From the NCBI GenBank assembly GCA_035621215.1, contig CP141729.1, positions 1,014,944 to 1,078,943 of the forward strand: a stretch of 64,000 bases of DNA, given 5' to 3'. The notes under the pieces are model-generated. The model saw only the letters and a program-made list of their open reading frames with translations. It was not told where the DNA came from and did no database searches. The position numbers and the translations under genes are program-made. The stretch is from Oscillospiraceae bacterium MB08-C2-2 (lineage in GTDB: Bacteria; Bacillota; Clostridia; Oscillospirales; Ruminococcaceae). This document shows, piece after piece, positions 41,355 to 50,005 of this stretch (positions within the stretch are counted from its first letter, which is position 1; each line of letters starts with the position of its first letter).

Positions 41355-42703
41355 GGGTAGTGTCCAGAATATTGTGTAAACCTCCGAAGTCAGGTAGAAT
41401 AAAACTATGACTTTGGAGGTTTCGTATTATGGCAAGAAAAGAACGCAGGGACAACAGCAAGCTGCGGGAACTAATGGAAGAGTACGGGGTCAAAACAATG
41501 GAGGATGTTCACAACTTCGTGAAGATGCTCACCGGTGAGACGATCCAGACGGCGCTGGATGCGGAGCTGGAAAGTGAGTTAGGTTACTCAAAATACGACT
41601 ACAAGAACAAGGAAACGGACAACAGTCGAAACGGGTATTCCCAGAAGACCGTACAGGGCAGCCTGGGCGAGCTGGAAATCAGCGTCCCCCGCGACCGAAA
41701 AGGCGAATTTGAGCCGCAGCTGGTAAAAAAGCACCAGACGGATGTATCGGCCATTGAGGACAAGGTTATCTTTCTGTATTCTCAAGGGGTTTCCACTCGG
41801 GACATCCAAAAAACCATGCGTGAGATGTACGGTATAGAAGTGGATGACAGCCGGGTCAGCAAGATCACGGACAAGCTGCTGCCGGTGATCCGAGAGTGGC
41901 AGGAGCGCCCCTTACAGAGCGTGTATGCCATGGTGATACTGGATGCGGTGCACTACAGCGTTCGTGAAAACGGCATTGTTACGAAAAAGGCCGCATATGT
42001 CGCCATTGGTACGGATTTGGAAGGAAAAAAGGATGTTCTGGGCATCTGGCTTGGAGCAACGGAGTCGGCAAAATATTGGCTGAATGTGCTGACCGGCCTC
42101 AAGAATCGCGGCGTAAAAGATATCCTGATTGCATCTGTGGACGGGTTTTCCGGGTTTGTTGAAGCCATCCATGCCACGTTCCCACAGACCGAAATTCAGC
42201 GCTGTATCATACACCAGATTCGTGCCTCAACCCGGTATGTAAGCTACAAGGATGTCAAGGAATTCTCGGCTGATTTGAAGCCCATTTACAAGGCTGCAAC
42301 GGAGGAATCCGCCCTGACAGCGCTGGACGAGCTAGAAACCAAATGGGGCTCAAAATACGCCCTGGGCATCAAGAGCTGGCGGATCAACTGGCCCGAGCTT
42401 TCCACCATGTTCAAATACCCCGCTGAGATTCGCACGCTCATCTACACCACCAATGCCATCGAGAATTTCGACCGGCAGCTGCGCAAGGTGACAAAGACCA
42501 AGAGCGCCTTCGTTTCCGATGATGCGCTCATGAAAATTCTTTATCTGGCCACTATGAACGTCACCGGGAAATGGACCATGCCTATTCGAAATTGGGGTAC
42601 CATTTTAGATCATCTTATGATTTATTTCGAGGATAGGGTGCCCGTCACCCTCTGATTTCAAATTCCTGACTTCGGACTTTACACATTTTTTTACGCACTG
42701 CCC
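41355..42703 (+). mobile_element. Second, distinct IS256-family element
   Basis: Terminal repeats are GGGTAGTGTCCAGAATATTG at the left and, inward from the right, GGGCAGTGCGTAAAAAAATG. Both ends then carry GTGTAAA. It is about 1349 bp and carries one transposase. No clear target duplication was found. It lies directly beside copy 1 of the other element. Confidence 0.7.
41429..42655 (+). CDS. IS256-family transposase, second type
   Basis: 408 residues. The DDE residues are in VILDAVHYSVRE, ASVDGFSGF and TNAIENFDRQLRKVTK, with QRCIIHQIRAS between. It is clearly of the IS256 family but only distantly similar to the 396-residue transposase beside it. The frame is intact, starting at 41429 after TTTGGAGGTTTCGTATT. 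Confidence 0.95.
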   Translation: MARKERRDNSKLRELMEEYGVKTMEDVHNFVKMLTGETIQTALDAELESELGYSKYDYKNKETDNSRNGYSQKTVQGSLGELEISVPRDRKGEFEPQLVKKHQTDVSAIEDKVIFLYSQGVSTRDIQKTMREMYGIEVDDSRVSKITDKLLPVIREWQERPLQSVYAMVILDAVHYSVRENGIVTKKAAYVAIGTDLEGKKDVLGIWLGATESAKYWLNVLTGLKNRGVKDILIASVDGFSGFVEAIHATFPQTEIQRCIIHQIRASTRYVSYKDVKEFSADLKPIYKAATEESALTALDELETKWGSKYALGIKSWRINWPELSTMFKYPAEIRTLIYTTNAIENFDRQLRKVTKTKSAFVSDDALMKILYLATMNVTGKWTMPIRNWGTILDHLMIYFEDRVPVTL

Positions 42704-42801
42704 GTTTAATCGGAGAAATGAATACCCTTGCATAGAAAATTTCATTATATGGATACCACAAGGCTAACCAATGACCAACAATCTTCGCTTGAGGTGTTTT
42801 T

Positions 42802-43845
42802 CTAAGCTTTAACAGCCCATCGCAGTTTTGCGGAGCGTGCACGAGGATTTTCCCTGCACTCTGCTGCTGATGCTCTAATGACATTTCTTGCCACATCGCT
42901 ATAAATACCTTGATTTAATAAAGCCTTAAAGGATTTTTTAACAAGACGATCCTCGCCTGAATGAAATGTTAGTATGGCTACGCGCCCACCTGTTTTTAGA
43001 ACATGAGGAAGCTTTTCCAAAAATTCAGATAAAACATCAAATTCACGATTTATATCAATCCTTAATGCTTGAAAGGTTCTTTGACTCGATTTGTTGACTG
43101 CGTCCTTACGCTGTTTTGCCGGTATAAAACTTAAAGTTTCATTGATTATTTCACGGAGTACCGTTGTAGTTGTGACATCCAACCCTTTTTTAATCTTGGA
43201 AACAATCGCAATCGAGATTTCCCTTGCATAAGGCTCGTCTGCATTTTTGGTTAAAATTTCTTCTAATTCGTATTGAGAAATCGTTCTTAGACGATCAGCT
43301 GCAGTATAGCCATCTTCAGGGTTTAAACGCAAGTCTAACGGGCCTTCGCGCTTATAGGTAAAGCCTCTTTCTGGATTATCTATTTGCATGGAAGACACGC
43401 CTAAATCAGCAAGTACAAAATCGAGACTACCCGGAGTTACCGCCCTATCTATATTTGCAAAATTCATCTGCTTAACCGTTAATATCTCCGAGCCATAGCC
43501 CAGCTTATTCAGACGATTCTTTGTTTTAACAATTTCAATCGGGTCTACATCAAGAGCATATAAACGTCCATTAGCGTTAAGGCGTTTCAGCATTTCTACT
43601 GTATGGCCACCATATCCAAAAGTTGCATCCAAGCCGGTTTGCCCCGGTTGTATTTGTAAGATTTCCAGTATTTCTTCTACACAAATCGAAATATGCATTC
43701 CGGCAGGTGTGTTGCCCTTTTGAATGATTTTCTCTATCGTTTCACCATATTTATCGGGTTCTAGCTCTTTGTATTTTTCACTAAAATTCTTAGGGTGCGT
43801 TCCTTGATACCTTGTCCGGCGCTTGTGCGGAACCGAATTATTCAT
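42802..43845 (-). CDS. rsmH: RsmH-like 16S rRNA m4C1402 methyltransferase, accessory paralogue
   Basis: 347 residues. Motifs are LDATFGYGGHTVEML (SAM site), DLGVSSMQIDNPERGFTYKREGPLDLRLNPEDG, ILTFHSGEDRLVK and the end RSAKLRWAVK, as in RsmH. An extra ~45-residue basic N-terminus precedes the domain, and MHISICVEEILEIL replaces the usual HxPVLLxEVL. RsmH is normally encoded in the division and cell-wall cluster. This copy stands between insertion sequences, so it is likely acquired and its substrate may differ. Confidence 0.85.
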   Translation of the reverse strand: MNNSVPHKRRTRYQGTHPKNFSEKYKELEPDKYGETIEKIIQKGNTPAGMHISICVEEILEILQIQPGQTGLDATFGYGGHTVEMLKRLNANGRLYALDVDPIEIVKTKNRLNKLGYGSEILTVKQMNFANIDRAVTPGSLDFVLADLGVSSMQIDNPERGFTYKREGPLDLRLNPEDGYTAADRLRTISQYELEEILTKNADEPYAREISIAIVSKIKKGLDVTTTTVLREIINETLSFIPAKQRKDAVNKSSQRTFQALRIDINREFDVLSEFLEKLPHVLKTGGRVAILTFHSGEDRLVKKSFKALLNQGIYSDVARNVIRASAAECRENPRARSAKLRWAVKA

Positions 43846-44015
43846 TTTCTACCTCGCTGTTGTTATTAATATTTAGAATGATGTGCCGACAAAAATAAAT
43901 CCTCTCTTATTGAGGCTGCTCTTTTATTGCAGTAATGAATGCGTCCGCATTTTCGGGAGGAGAAATCTGTTATCGATTATATGGATAACCAAGCATGAAG
44001 AAATAATGCAAATAG

Positions 44016-45479
44016 TCATGACAATCCTAGGGCTTTTCTTAACCCTAAATGCACCACGAACCGTTTGTCAAAATCAATTTCCGCTTCTTTTCTATAATTC
44101 CACGAATAAAAATCTCGCTGCTTATATTCGTTAAACCATTTGTTACCTATTGCCCCAAAAATATATAGTGCATCCAAAGTTGTGTTTAATTCTATATCTG
44201 GGAACAGGCGAGTGTGATGTTTTGCATAGAACTCTTCGACATCTGAATATTCAAATTCGACTTTTCTTAATTGGGCCAATAACTTAAACATTTGTGTAAT
44301 AACAGGGTCATCATAATGTCCACATAATTCGTTTTTAATTTCTTGTAAGAAATAACGCGAATAATCCTCTTCTTTCTGTACAAAGTGAAACCATATAAAC
44401 CGGTCAGAATGCGAAAAGTCCCTATCAGAAACAATGAAGTTACAGTAGGTGACTATATCGCGCGGACGAAAAAAAGTCCTACCTAGAATAAATTCTTCAG
44501 TCTTCCTACCATTTATGTTTTCTGGAAATAAAGAATAATAAATATCGTTGTCACTTTTACCAGACATATTCTTTATTGATTTCCTAATCTTATTATAGAT
44601 CATTTGCATCAATGGTGAAAATTTGTCAACTGAGTTTCCCCAATCTATGCGAACTCCTGCATCAATACATATTTTATTTAGATCCCCATCATTTAGCACA
44701 TCCATTATATCCGTACGAACCAAAGTGATAAGCTTACAATCAAGACCGTTTGAAAAAAACTGCCTATTAAGCTTTGCGGTGATTTTCAGAAGGCTTATAA
44801 GTATAGATTTATATTCAACATTGTTTCTAAATCGATCATCTAGTTCATCAAAAATCAAAGTCAGACGAGTATTTGTTTGTGATAAAAGACTAAGTACAAT
44901 ACTCTCTAAGTTTTCTATGTACTCTAAATATGAACCTTTTTCACTAATTGATTCTGAGCCGTGTTTCCCTCCCAAAGAAAAAAAATCTTTTAAAAAACCG
45001 CCTTCAACTTCATTTGATTTCGTAATTTGTACAATTTTATTTGCAGTTATCTTAATTGATGTATAATTCTTTAAGAAAAAATTATTGAGACTATTGTACT
45101 CAGAGCTGGATTGAAGTTTTTGATCTTGTAAAAGCATTTTAGATATACATATAAGTATCAGCCAATGCCATATTTCAGTATATTCATTTGGATATTCTTC
45201 ATCTTTGGTTTTTAATATCTGAAGTTCTGTAAATTTGAAATCTTTATATGAAACAATTTCACACATCCAAGGAGCATTGCTTAGTTTTGCTTTTTTTTGA
45301 ATATATTCAGAAAGCATGGATTTACCACTGCCCTTGCGCCCCAAAAGAAGGAACTTGTCCGGCTGAAGAATCTTCTGATAATTATCATCATAGTTAAAAA
45401 AGTATTGCTCAAAGTTTTGGTTATATGCAGCTTCCTCTTTCCCATCATTTTTACCAAAATAAAGATTTTGCAATTGCAT
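44016..45479 (-). CDS. Large P-loop ATPase, Sll1717/KAP-like
   Basis: 487 residues. Walker A is LLLGRKGSGKSMLSEYI near residue 45 and Walker B is LTLIFDELDDRF near residue 215. A helical C-terminal part follows, with FRPRDIVTYCNFIVSD in the position of the sensor/winged-helix region of STAND-like ATPases. I associate this layout with the Sll1717 family. Members are often lone genes in variable regions. The base composition is more AT-rich than neighbours, suggesting transfer. A role in defence is plausible but unproven. Confidence 0.65.
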   Translation of the reverse strand: MQLQNLYFGKNDGKEEAAYNQNFEQYFFNYDDNYQKILQPDKFLLLGRKGSGKSMLSEYIQKKAKLSNAPWMCEIVSYKDFKFTELQILKTKDEEYPNEYTEIWHWLILICISKMLLQDQKLQSSSEYNSLNNFFLKNYTSIKITANKIVQITKSNEVEGGFLKDFFSLGGKHGSESISEKGSYLEYIENLESIVLSLLSQTNTRLTLIFDELDDRFRNNVEYKSILISLLKITAKLNRQFFSNGLDCKLITLVRTDIMDVLNDGDLNKICIDAGVRIDWGNSVDKFSPLMQMIYNKIRKSIKNMSGKSDNDIYYSLFPENINGRKTEEFILGRTFFRPRDIVTYCNFIVSDRDFSHSDRFIWFHFVQKEEDYSRYFLQEIKNELCGHYDDPVITQMFKLLAQLRKVEFEYSDVEEFYAKHHTRLFPDIELNTTLDALYIFGAIGNKWFNEYKQRDFYSWNYRKEAEIDFDKRFVVHLGLRKALGLS

Positions 45480-45752
45480 ATTATCACCTCATGATTCTTA
45501 CATAATACTACTACCGATTATAGCCATAACCAAACCTCTAACCAATTCCGCAGTATGACTAATTCAAGAGATTATTAACCTGATAAGATATTACCAATCA
45601 AATCAAATATAATCCACATACATTATACACATATTTTTCAACAAAATCAAAAGGAACTCCAGCTTTTCATACAAGGCGAAGTTCCTTTTTATAGTAGGGA
45701 AAAAATATTTTTTATCCTTGGAATAACCAAGACATACCTTTTTAGCATCTTT
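45480..45752. other. AT-rich gene-free stretch with a terminator-like hairpin
   Basis: No gene. A hairpin with AAAAGGAACT (about 45649-45658) and AAGTTCCTTTTT (about 45679-45690) could end plus-strand transcription. GCATCTTT at 45745-45752 is the left half of the target duplication of the next IS. Confidence 0.55.
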
Positions 45753-47097
45753 GGTAGTGTCAATAGTTTTTCGCAAATTGGTTTTGAGCCTCTGATAATG
45801 TGGGATTAACCAGCGATCAAAGCATCGTCTGCTGCAGCAGCAAGATGCTTCATGTTCATGTATTTCTTGTTACCCCACTGAGTACCGGCGACATGGCGCA
45901 AACGTGCGCAGACGAGCATCAGAGCGGAGTTTCCATCAGGAAATGCGCCGACCACCCTTGTACGGCGACGGATTTCACGGTTAAGGCGTTCGATGACGTT
46001 GTTCGTGCGAATTCGTGTCCAATGTTCGGGTGGGAAATCGGCATAGGTAAGCGTCTCATCAATGCTATCCTCCACTTTTCTGGCCGCTTGGGTCAGCTTC
46101 ATGGCGTGCAGTTCTTGCACAACGGCTTTCGCCTTCTCCCGTGCCGCTTTTTTGCTTTCCTGCGCATGGATAGCCTTAAGCATTTTCGCTACCAGCTTCA
46201 CCTTGGAGCGAGGGGTAACAGAGAATACATTACGGTAGAAATGCACGGTGCAGCGCTGGTATTTGACGTCGGGAAACACTTCATAGACGGCCTCCAGCAT
46301 ACCCAGACATTTGTCACCCACAATGAGCTTGACACCAGAAAGTCCACGGATTTTCAGCCATTGGAAGAAGGACACCCAACTTGCTTTATCCTCTTTCATC
46401 CCTTCAGCGGCGCCAATCACCTCCCGGTAGCCGTCCTCATTGACTGCGATGGCTACGAGGATAGCCACATTCTCATATTCTCCGCCCCAGTTGCGGCGAA
46501 GGTAGATGCCGTCCACATAGACATATGGGTATTTCCCGCCTTGCAAGGGGCGACCCCGCCAATCTTCAATGTGGACATACGCTTTCTTGTTCAGTTCGCT
46601 GATCGTGGCTGGTGACACCTTGCTTCCCCACAATGCCTCTGTAATATCCTCTACTCGCCGTACTGATACCCCGGCCAGATACATCTCAATCAATGCTTCT
46701 TCTACGCTGCTTTCCCGGCGGCGGTACCGCTCAATAATCGCTGTCTCAAAGGACACTCCTTTCAGCTTCGGCATTTTCAGCTCCACATCCCCTGACGTTG
46801 TTGTCAGATTCCGGTTGTAGTGCCCGCTGCGGTAGCCCTGTCGACCCTCACTGCGTTCATATTTCGCGGCATTGGTCAGTTGCTGTGCTTCCTGCTCCAA
46901 CAACCCATTGAGTGTTTCCTCCACGCTATTGCGCACCAGTTCCCGGATTTCTACCTTGATTACTTCCTCGTTTAGTTGTACAATTTTCTCGGACATGGTT
47001 TTCTGTCTCCTTTCAAAATGGTGGTGTCGTTACTCCCATTTTACCAGAGACTTAAACCTTGTCCTTTTCTTATTTGCGAAACTTATTGTACCTTATC
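45753..47097 (-). mobile_element. IS256-family element, copy 2
   Basis: 1345 bp, reverse orientation to copy 1 at 39952-41296. It is flanked by an 8-bp direct duplication GCATCTTT (45745-45752 and 47098-47105), the expected size for the family, so this copy transposed here by itself. The host sequence continues across the IS into a short frame that ends SFKEITLEEKVAAEAITS at 47178-47180. Confidence 0.92.
45806..46996 (-). CDS. IS256-family transposase, copy 2
   Basis: 396 residues, the same protein as at 40053-41243, on the opposite strand. DDE motifs YVDGIYLRR, IVGDKCLGM and NNVIERLNREIRRR are intact. It starts at 46996 after AAAGGAGACAGAAAACC. Confidence 0.95.
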   Translation of the reverse strand: MSEKIVQLNEEVIKVEIRELVRNSVEETLNGLLEQEAQQLTNAAKYERSEGRQGYRSGHYNRNLTTTSGDVELKMPKLKGVSFETAIIERYRRRESSVEEALIEMYLAGVSVRRVEDITEALWGSKVSPATISELNKKAYVHIEDWRGRPLQGGKYPYVYVDGIYLRRNWGGEYENVAILVAIAVNEDGYREVIGAAEGMKEDKASWVSFFQWLKIRGLSGVKLIVGDKCLGMLEAVYEVFPDVKYQRCTVHFYRNVFSVTPRSKVKLVAKMLKAIHAQESKKAAREKAKAVVQELHAMKLTQAARKVEDSIDETLTYADFPPEHWTRIRTNNVIERLNREIRRRTRVVGAFPDGNSALMLVCARLRHVAGTQWGNKKYMNMKHLAAAADDALIAG

Positions 47098-47378
47098 GCA
47101 TCTTTTACAGGAGTGGCTGCCGTTTCATTCAAAGAAATCACTCTAGAGGAAAAAGTGGCTGCGGAGGCAATTACCTCATGAATAAAACCCTCTGATAAAA
47201 AGATACACAGAAATTCAGTCTTTTATTCACAAGATTGAGTTTTAAGTAAGGCGCGTAACTATCTTAGTTTACGCGCCTTACCATATATAAAAGCAGTGTC
47301 AGGTGTGTAAATACCATAGCTTAGGCGCGTAAGTGTTCGCACTTACGCGCCTAAATATTGAACTAGGAGGTATGTACA
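47098..47378. promoter_or_regulatory. Gene-free leader with two related hairpins ahead of the conjugation module
   Basis: After the target duplication a 25-codon remnant of an interrupted gene is followed by two hairpins. The first is TAAGGCGCGTAA/TTACGCGCCTTA (47247-47258, 47269-47280). The second is a 15-bp stem with a TTCG tetraloop (47321-47335, 47340-47354). They share the GGCGCGTAA arm. The second sits 24 bases before the next start codon and could control translation or read-through. Confidence 0.6.
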
Positions 47379-47933
47379 TTGGAAGGAGGAAAAGGCCCGT
47401 ATCAAATCACAATGGAATACTGCTGGCAGCTAGTGCAGAAATACTCCATTCTGCAAGGAACACAGCTATATGTATTGCTCAAACGACACGCCGGCCTTTC
47501 CAAAAACAATCGTCACAAGCTGTTTCGTGCACTTTGCAGGCAATGGCATATTCATGAGCTGGAGCTAAGCGGTATTAAATATCTGGCACAGCAAAAGGAG
47601 CTGCAGCCAGTGGGGCGCTATGCCGCACAAATTGCCTGCTTCTGGGTACTACTGGACTATTTCGATCAGGTGGAGCGCCACTTTGCCACTGGCAGCTTTA
47701 CACGAATCTCAATAGAGATCGCCGGTCAGGATTACAGTATTGTCTATGTGGCCAACGGAGAAGAACGGCTTTGTATGGAAAATATGAAGAAAGGGGGTGA
47801 TACCCGGTATATCGCGGTGCTGGAAGACACCGGACAACTGCCGCTGATTCACGATAAAAAGCTTCGTGCCTTTGCCGTAGTAAGCACAATCGGAGAAATC
47901 ACCTACTACACACCACGGGAGGAAGGCCTATGA
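47379..47933 (+). CDS. Conjugative-element protein (DUF5697-like)
   Basis: 184 residues. The predicted start is TTG at 47379 with AGGAGG 8 bases ahead; no in-frame ATG has a site. The N-terminal ~60 residues look like a winged helix (YCWQLVQKYSILQGTQLYVLL, then LSKNNRHKLFRALCRQWHIHEL), followed by a mixed domain. I associate the pattern with small proteins at the start of Clostridia conjugative elements (DUF5697), from memory. Its stop overlaps the next start (ATGA). Confidence 0.6.
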   Translation: MEGGKGPYQITMEYCWQLVQKYSILQGTQLYVLLKRHAGLSKNNRHKLFRALCRQWHIHELELSGIKYLAQQKELQPVGRYAAQIACFWVLLDYFDQVERHFATGSFTRISIEIAGQDYSIVYVANGEERLCMENMKKGGDTRYIAVLEDTGQLPLIHDKKLRAFAVVSTIGEITYYTPREEGL

Positions 47934-48591
47934 ACATAACAAAAATTACAATGGATTTGCTGCAGGAGAACACCAAAAACCGGCTCCGGCGCATACATAG
48001 GTATCTTGAAACCATTGACCTGATGGAAGGTGGAGAAAATCGCAGGCAGTTTATAATGCGCTCGCCGGTATTGCCCGAAATATTGAGCTGCTGACAAAGG
48101 AAAGCCGTGCAGCGCTTCTGGAGCTACACGCGGGATTGGAGGCTATGGGACTTGCCCCGGCGTATCTTCCACTGCCGGATGTATCCGGCGTAGAACTGGC
48201 GAAAACGAATGGCACGCTGGTCATCAAAATGGACGGCCTGCTGCCGTTCCCGGCAAAAGGGAACGTGTACTACCTCCATGAAAAGCTGAACCATGCACTG
48301 GGGCAGTGGCAGGTACAAAAAGGGCTTTGCGCACCCTTATTTACAGAGCGGTGCGCCGTGGTATTTCTTTACCATTACAGCTCCGGACAGTGGAACAGCA
48401 GGCAGGTAAGGGATTATGACAATCTGGAATACCGCTGTGTACTCAACACCCTTGCCCGCCGCCTGCTGTGGGACGACGACCCGCGCAGCTATGTGTGCTT
48501 TCACGGTGTAGTACCTGATACCTCGACCTATACTGAAATTCGGGTAATGGCGCTGTCGGCTTTTCAAAATTATATAAGCAATGAGTATTGA
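47930..48591 (+). pseudogene. Conjugative-element protein gene with a one-base deletion
   Basis: The frame from ATG 47930 reads MNITKITMDLLQENTKNRL, then RIHRYLETIDLMEGGENRRQ and soon stops. The following frame continues VYNALAGIARNIELLTKESR and runs on to 48591 (GVELAKTNGTLVIKMDGLLPFPAKG). Inserting one G at about 48049 joins both into a ~221-residue protein that I associate with DUF6100 of Clostridia elements. The break separates the helical N-terminus from the rest. A sequencing error would also explain it. Confidence 0.6.
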
Positions 48592-48732
48592 AAAAGTAAC
48601 ATTTCTTTCGGTAAAAAAGCATAGACGTTTTCGGTAAAAAATCCATCTTTTCAGCGAAGCTAGTTTTTTTACCGAATAAACATGCCTGATAGCGCAACGA
48701 ATCAGGGTTTTATCTTTGAACAATCAGACAGG

Positions 48733-48768
48733 TTTAGAACACTCTATCGGATGATAGAGCGTTCTAAA
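48733..48768 (+). terminator. Hairpin upstream of the winged-helix gene
   Basis: TTTAGAACACTCTATC (48733-48748) pairs with GATAGAGCGTTCTAAA (48753-48768), one mismatch and a 4-base loop. An AT-rich TTTCGGTAAAAAA/TTTTTTACCGAA pair lies just before (about 48609-48676). Confidence 0.5.
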
Positions 48769-48790
48769 CAAGCCTTCGGGAGGTGAGTTT

Positions 48791-50005
48791 ATCGGACGAA
48801 ACCCAATTGTTGCCCCTGCCATTTTAGAGCTGTTATTCCTCGGTGGCTGTTTATCCAGACAAGTGCTTCACCTGCTGCCATACAGCTACGTCAAGGTGAA
48901 TGACCGTCTAAGATACATGATTGATGACGGCCTCATTCGCTGTACCGGCAAAGGAGCGGACAAGCACTACGCTCTTCTTGATGCAGGACGGGAAATGCTC
49001 CATGCTTCAAACAGTTCACGTTACCCTCGCTGCCTGTTTGCGGACAACAACACGCTTCTGCGCGCTCCTGTTCGCGCTATGGCAACCGGGGATGCTGCCG
49101 CCCTGCTTCATCTTGGCGAATATACCGTACATCCCACAACCAAACCCGCCCTGCCTGCTCAGACCCCAATTTTTGAGGAGGAGATAGAAAGGCAGCTGTA
49201 TCAAAATATGCCTCATTCATCCGGCAGCATACGTGCTTCACCCGTCAACTGCTATTACACCTCGGTAGAAATTAAGCGATATTTTGAAGGAAAGAACGCC
49301 GCCGGCCTGCGCTATTCCAGGGCCTGCGGCGTTTTGTACACCCCGGATGCTCTGCTGCGTGTATTTCACAGCCGGGATGTTGCGTTGGAGTACAAAAGTA
49401 CTGGAGAAAACAAGCTGACATCCTTGTTGCCAAGGCTGTTTCCCGGCTATCTACCACCTTGCCGCGAAGCGCTTTTGGTACTGGGTGCCGGATTCACCGC
49501 AGCCCGTAAAATTTTGGCGGAGGAATTTGAACCGGAGCGGGTACGTATGGCAAGAATTTCAGGCCGTACCTGCCTGAGCACCAGAAACCTTGGCCGCCCC
49601 CTGTATTATCTGCCGGTGCAGCCAGCCAGCCTGCCGCTTCTGCGCCTTTTGGGATATCCCGGCTGGCTGGATTCGGTATCTTCTTTTCTGGCCGGACAGC
49701 TCTATGAGGAATACACCCTGCGGCAGGATGCGCTGTATGCAGATGGAGATGACGGGACAGCCCTCTTTATCGGCGTTCCTTTCGACCTGACCGCCTTTGC
49801 GGGACTGATCCGCCTGCTGCAAAACCGTCCCCAGCCCGTAAAGCTTCTGTGTCTTGATTGGCAGACAGCATTTTACCGGGAACTGATGGACATGTATACC
49901 GGGGATGCATCCAAACAGGTGCAGATTCTTTCGGTTACCAACGATACGGTTCGTGATATGGATGCGCAGCTTAGCAACTATTGGGGAGGTGATCAAGATG
50001 CGTAA
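48791..50005 (+). CDS. Conjugative-element protein with N-terminal winged helix; non-AUG start
   Basis: About 404 residues if it starts at ATC 48791, directly after GGGAGGTGA. The first canonical start in frame is GTG 48863. The stretch between reads IGRNPIVAPAILELLFLGGCLSRQ, which completes a winged helix with VLHLLPYSYVKVNDRLRYMIDDGL, so it is very probably coding. The rest is alpha/beta (for example TALFIGVPFDLTAFAGLIRLL) without a known family. It overlaps the VirD4-type gene by 8 bases. Function is unknown; a regulatory or accessory transfer role is inferred from position. Confidence 0.6.
   Translation: MGRNPIVAPAILELLFLGGCLSRQVLHLLPYSYVKVNDRLRYMIDDGLIRCTGKGADKHYALLDAGREMLHASNSSRYPRCLFADNNTLLRAPVRAMATGDAAALLHLGEYTVHPTTKPALPAQTPIFEEEIERQLYQNMPHSSGSIRASPVNCYYTSVEIKRYFEGKNAAGLRYSRACGVLYTPDALLRVFHSRDVALEYKSTGENKLTSLLPRLFPGYLPPCREALLVLGAGFTAARKILAEEFEPERVRMARISGRTCLSTRNLGRPLYYLPVQPASLPLLRLLGYPGWLDSVSSFLAGQLYEEYTLRQDALYADGDDGTALFIGVPFDLTAFAGLIRLLQNRPQPVKLLCLDWQTAFYRELMDMYTGDASKQVQILSVTNDTVRDMDAQLSNYWGGDQDA

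Noticed and set aside
45806-46615. Plus-strand 271-codon frame over the second IS256 transposase (also seen at 40434-41249)
   Set aside because: Antisense shadow of the transposase in both copies.
39952-47097. Classical composite transposon made by the two IS256-type copies
   Set aside because: Copy 2 has its own target duplication and copy 1 shares none with it, so joint transposition is not supported.
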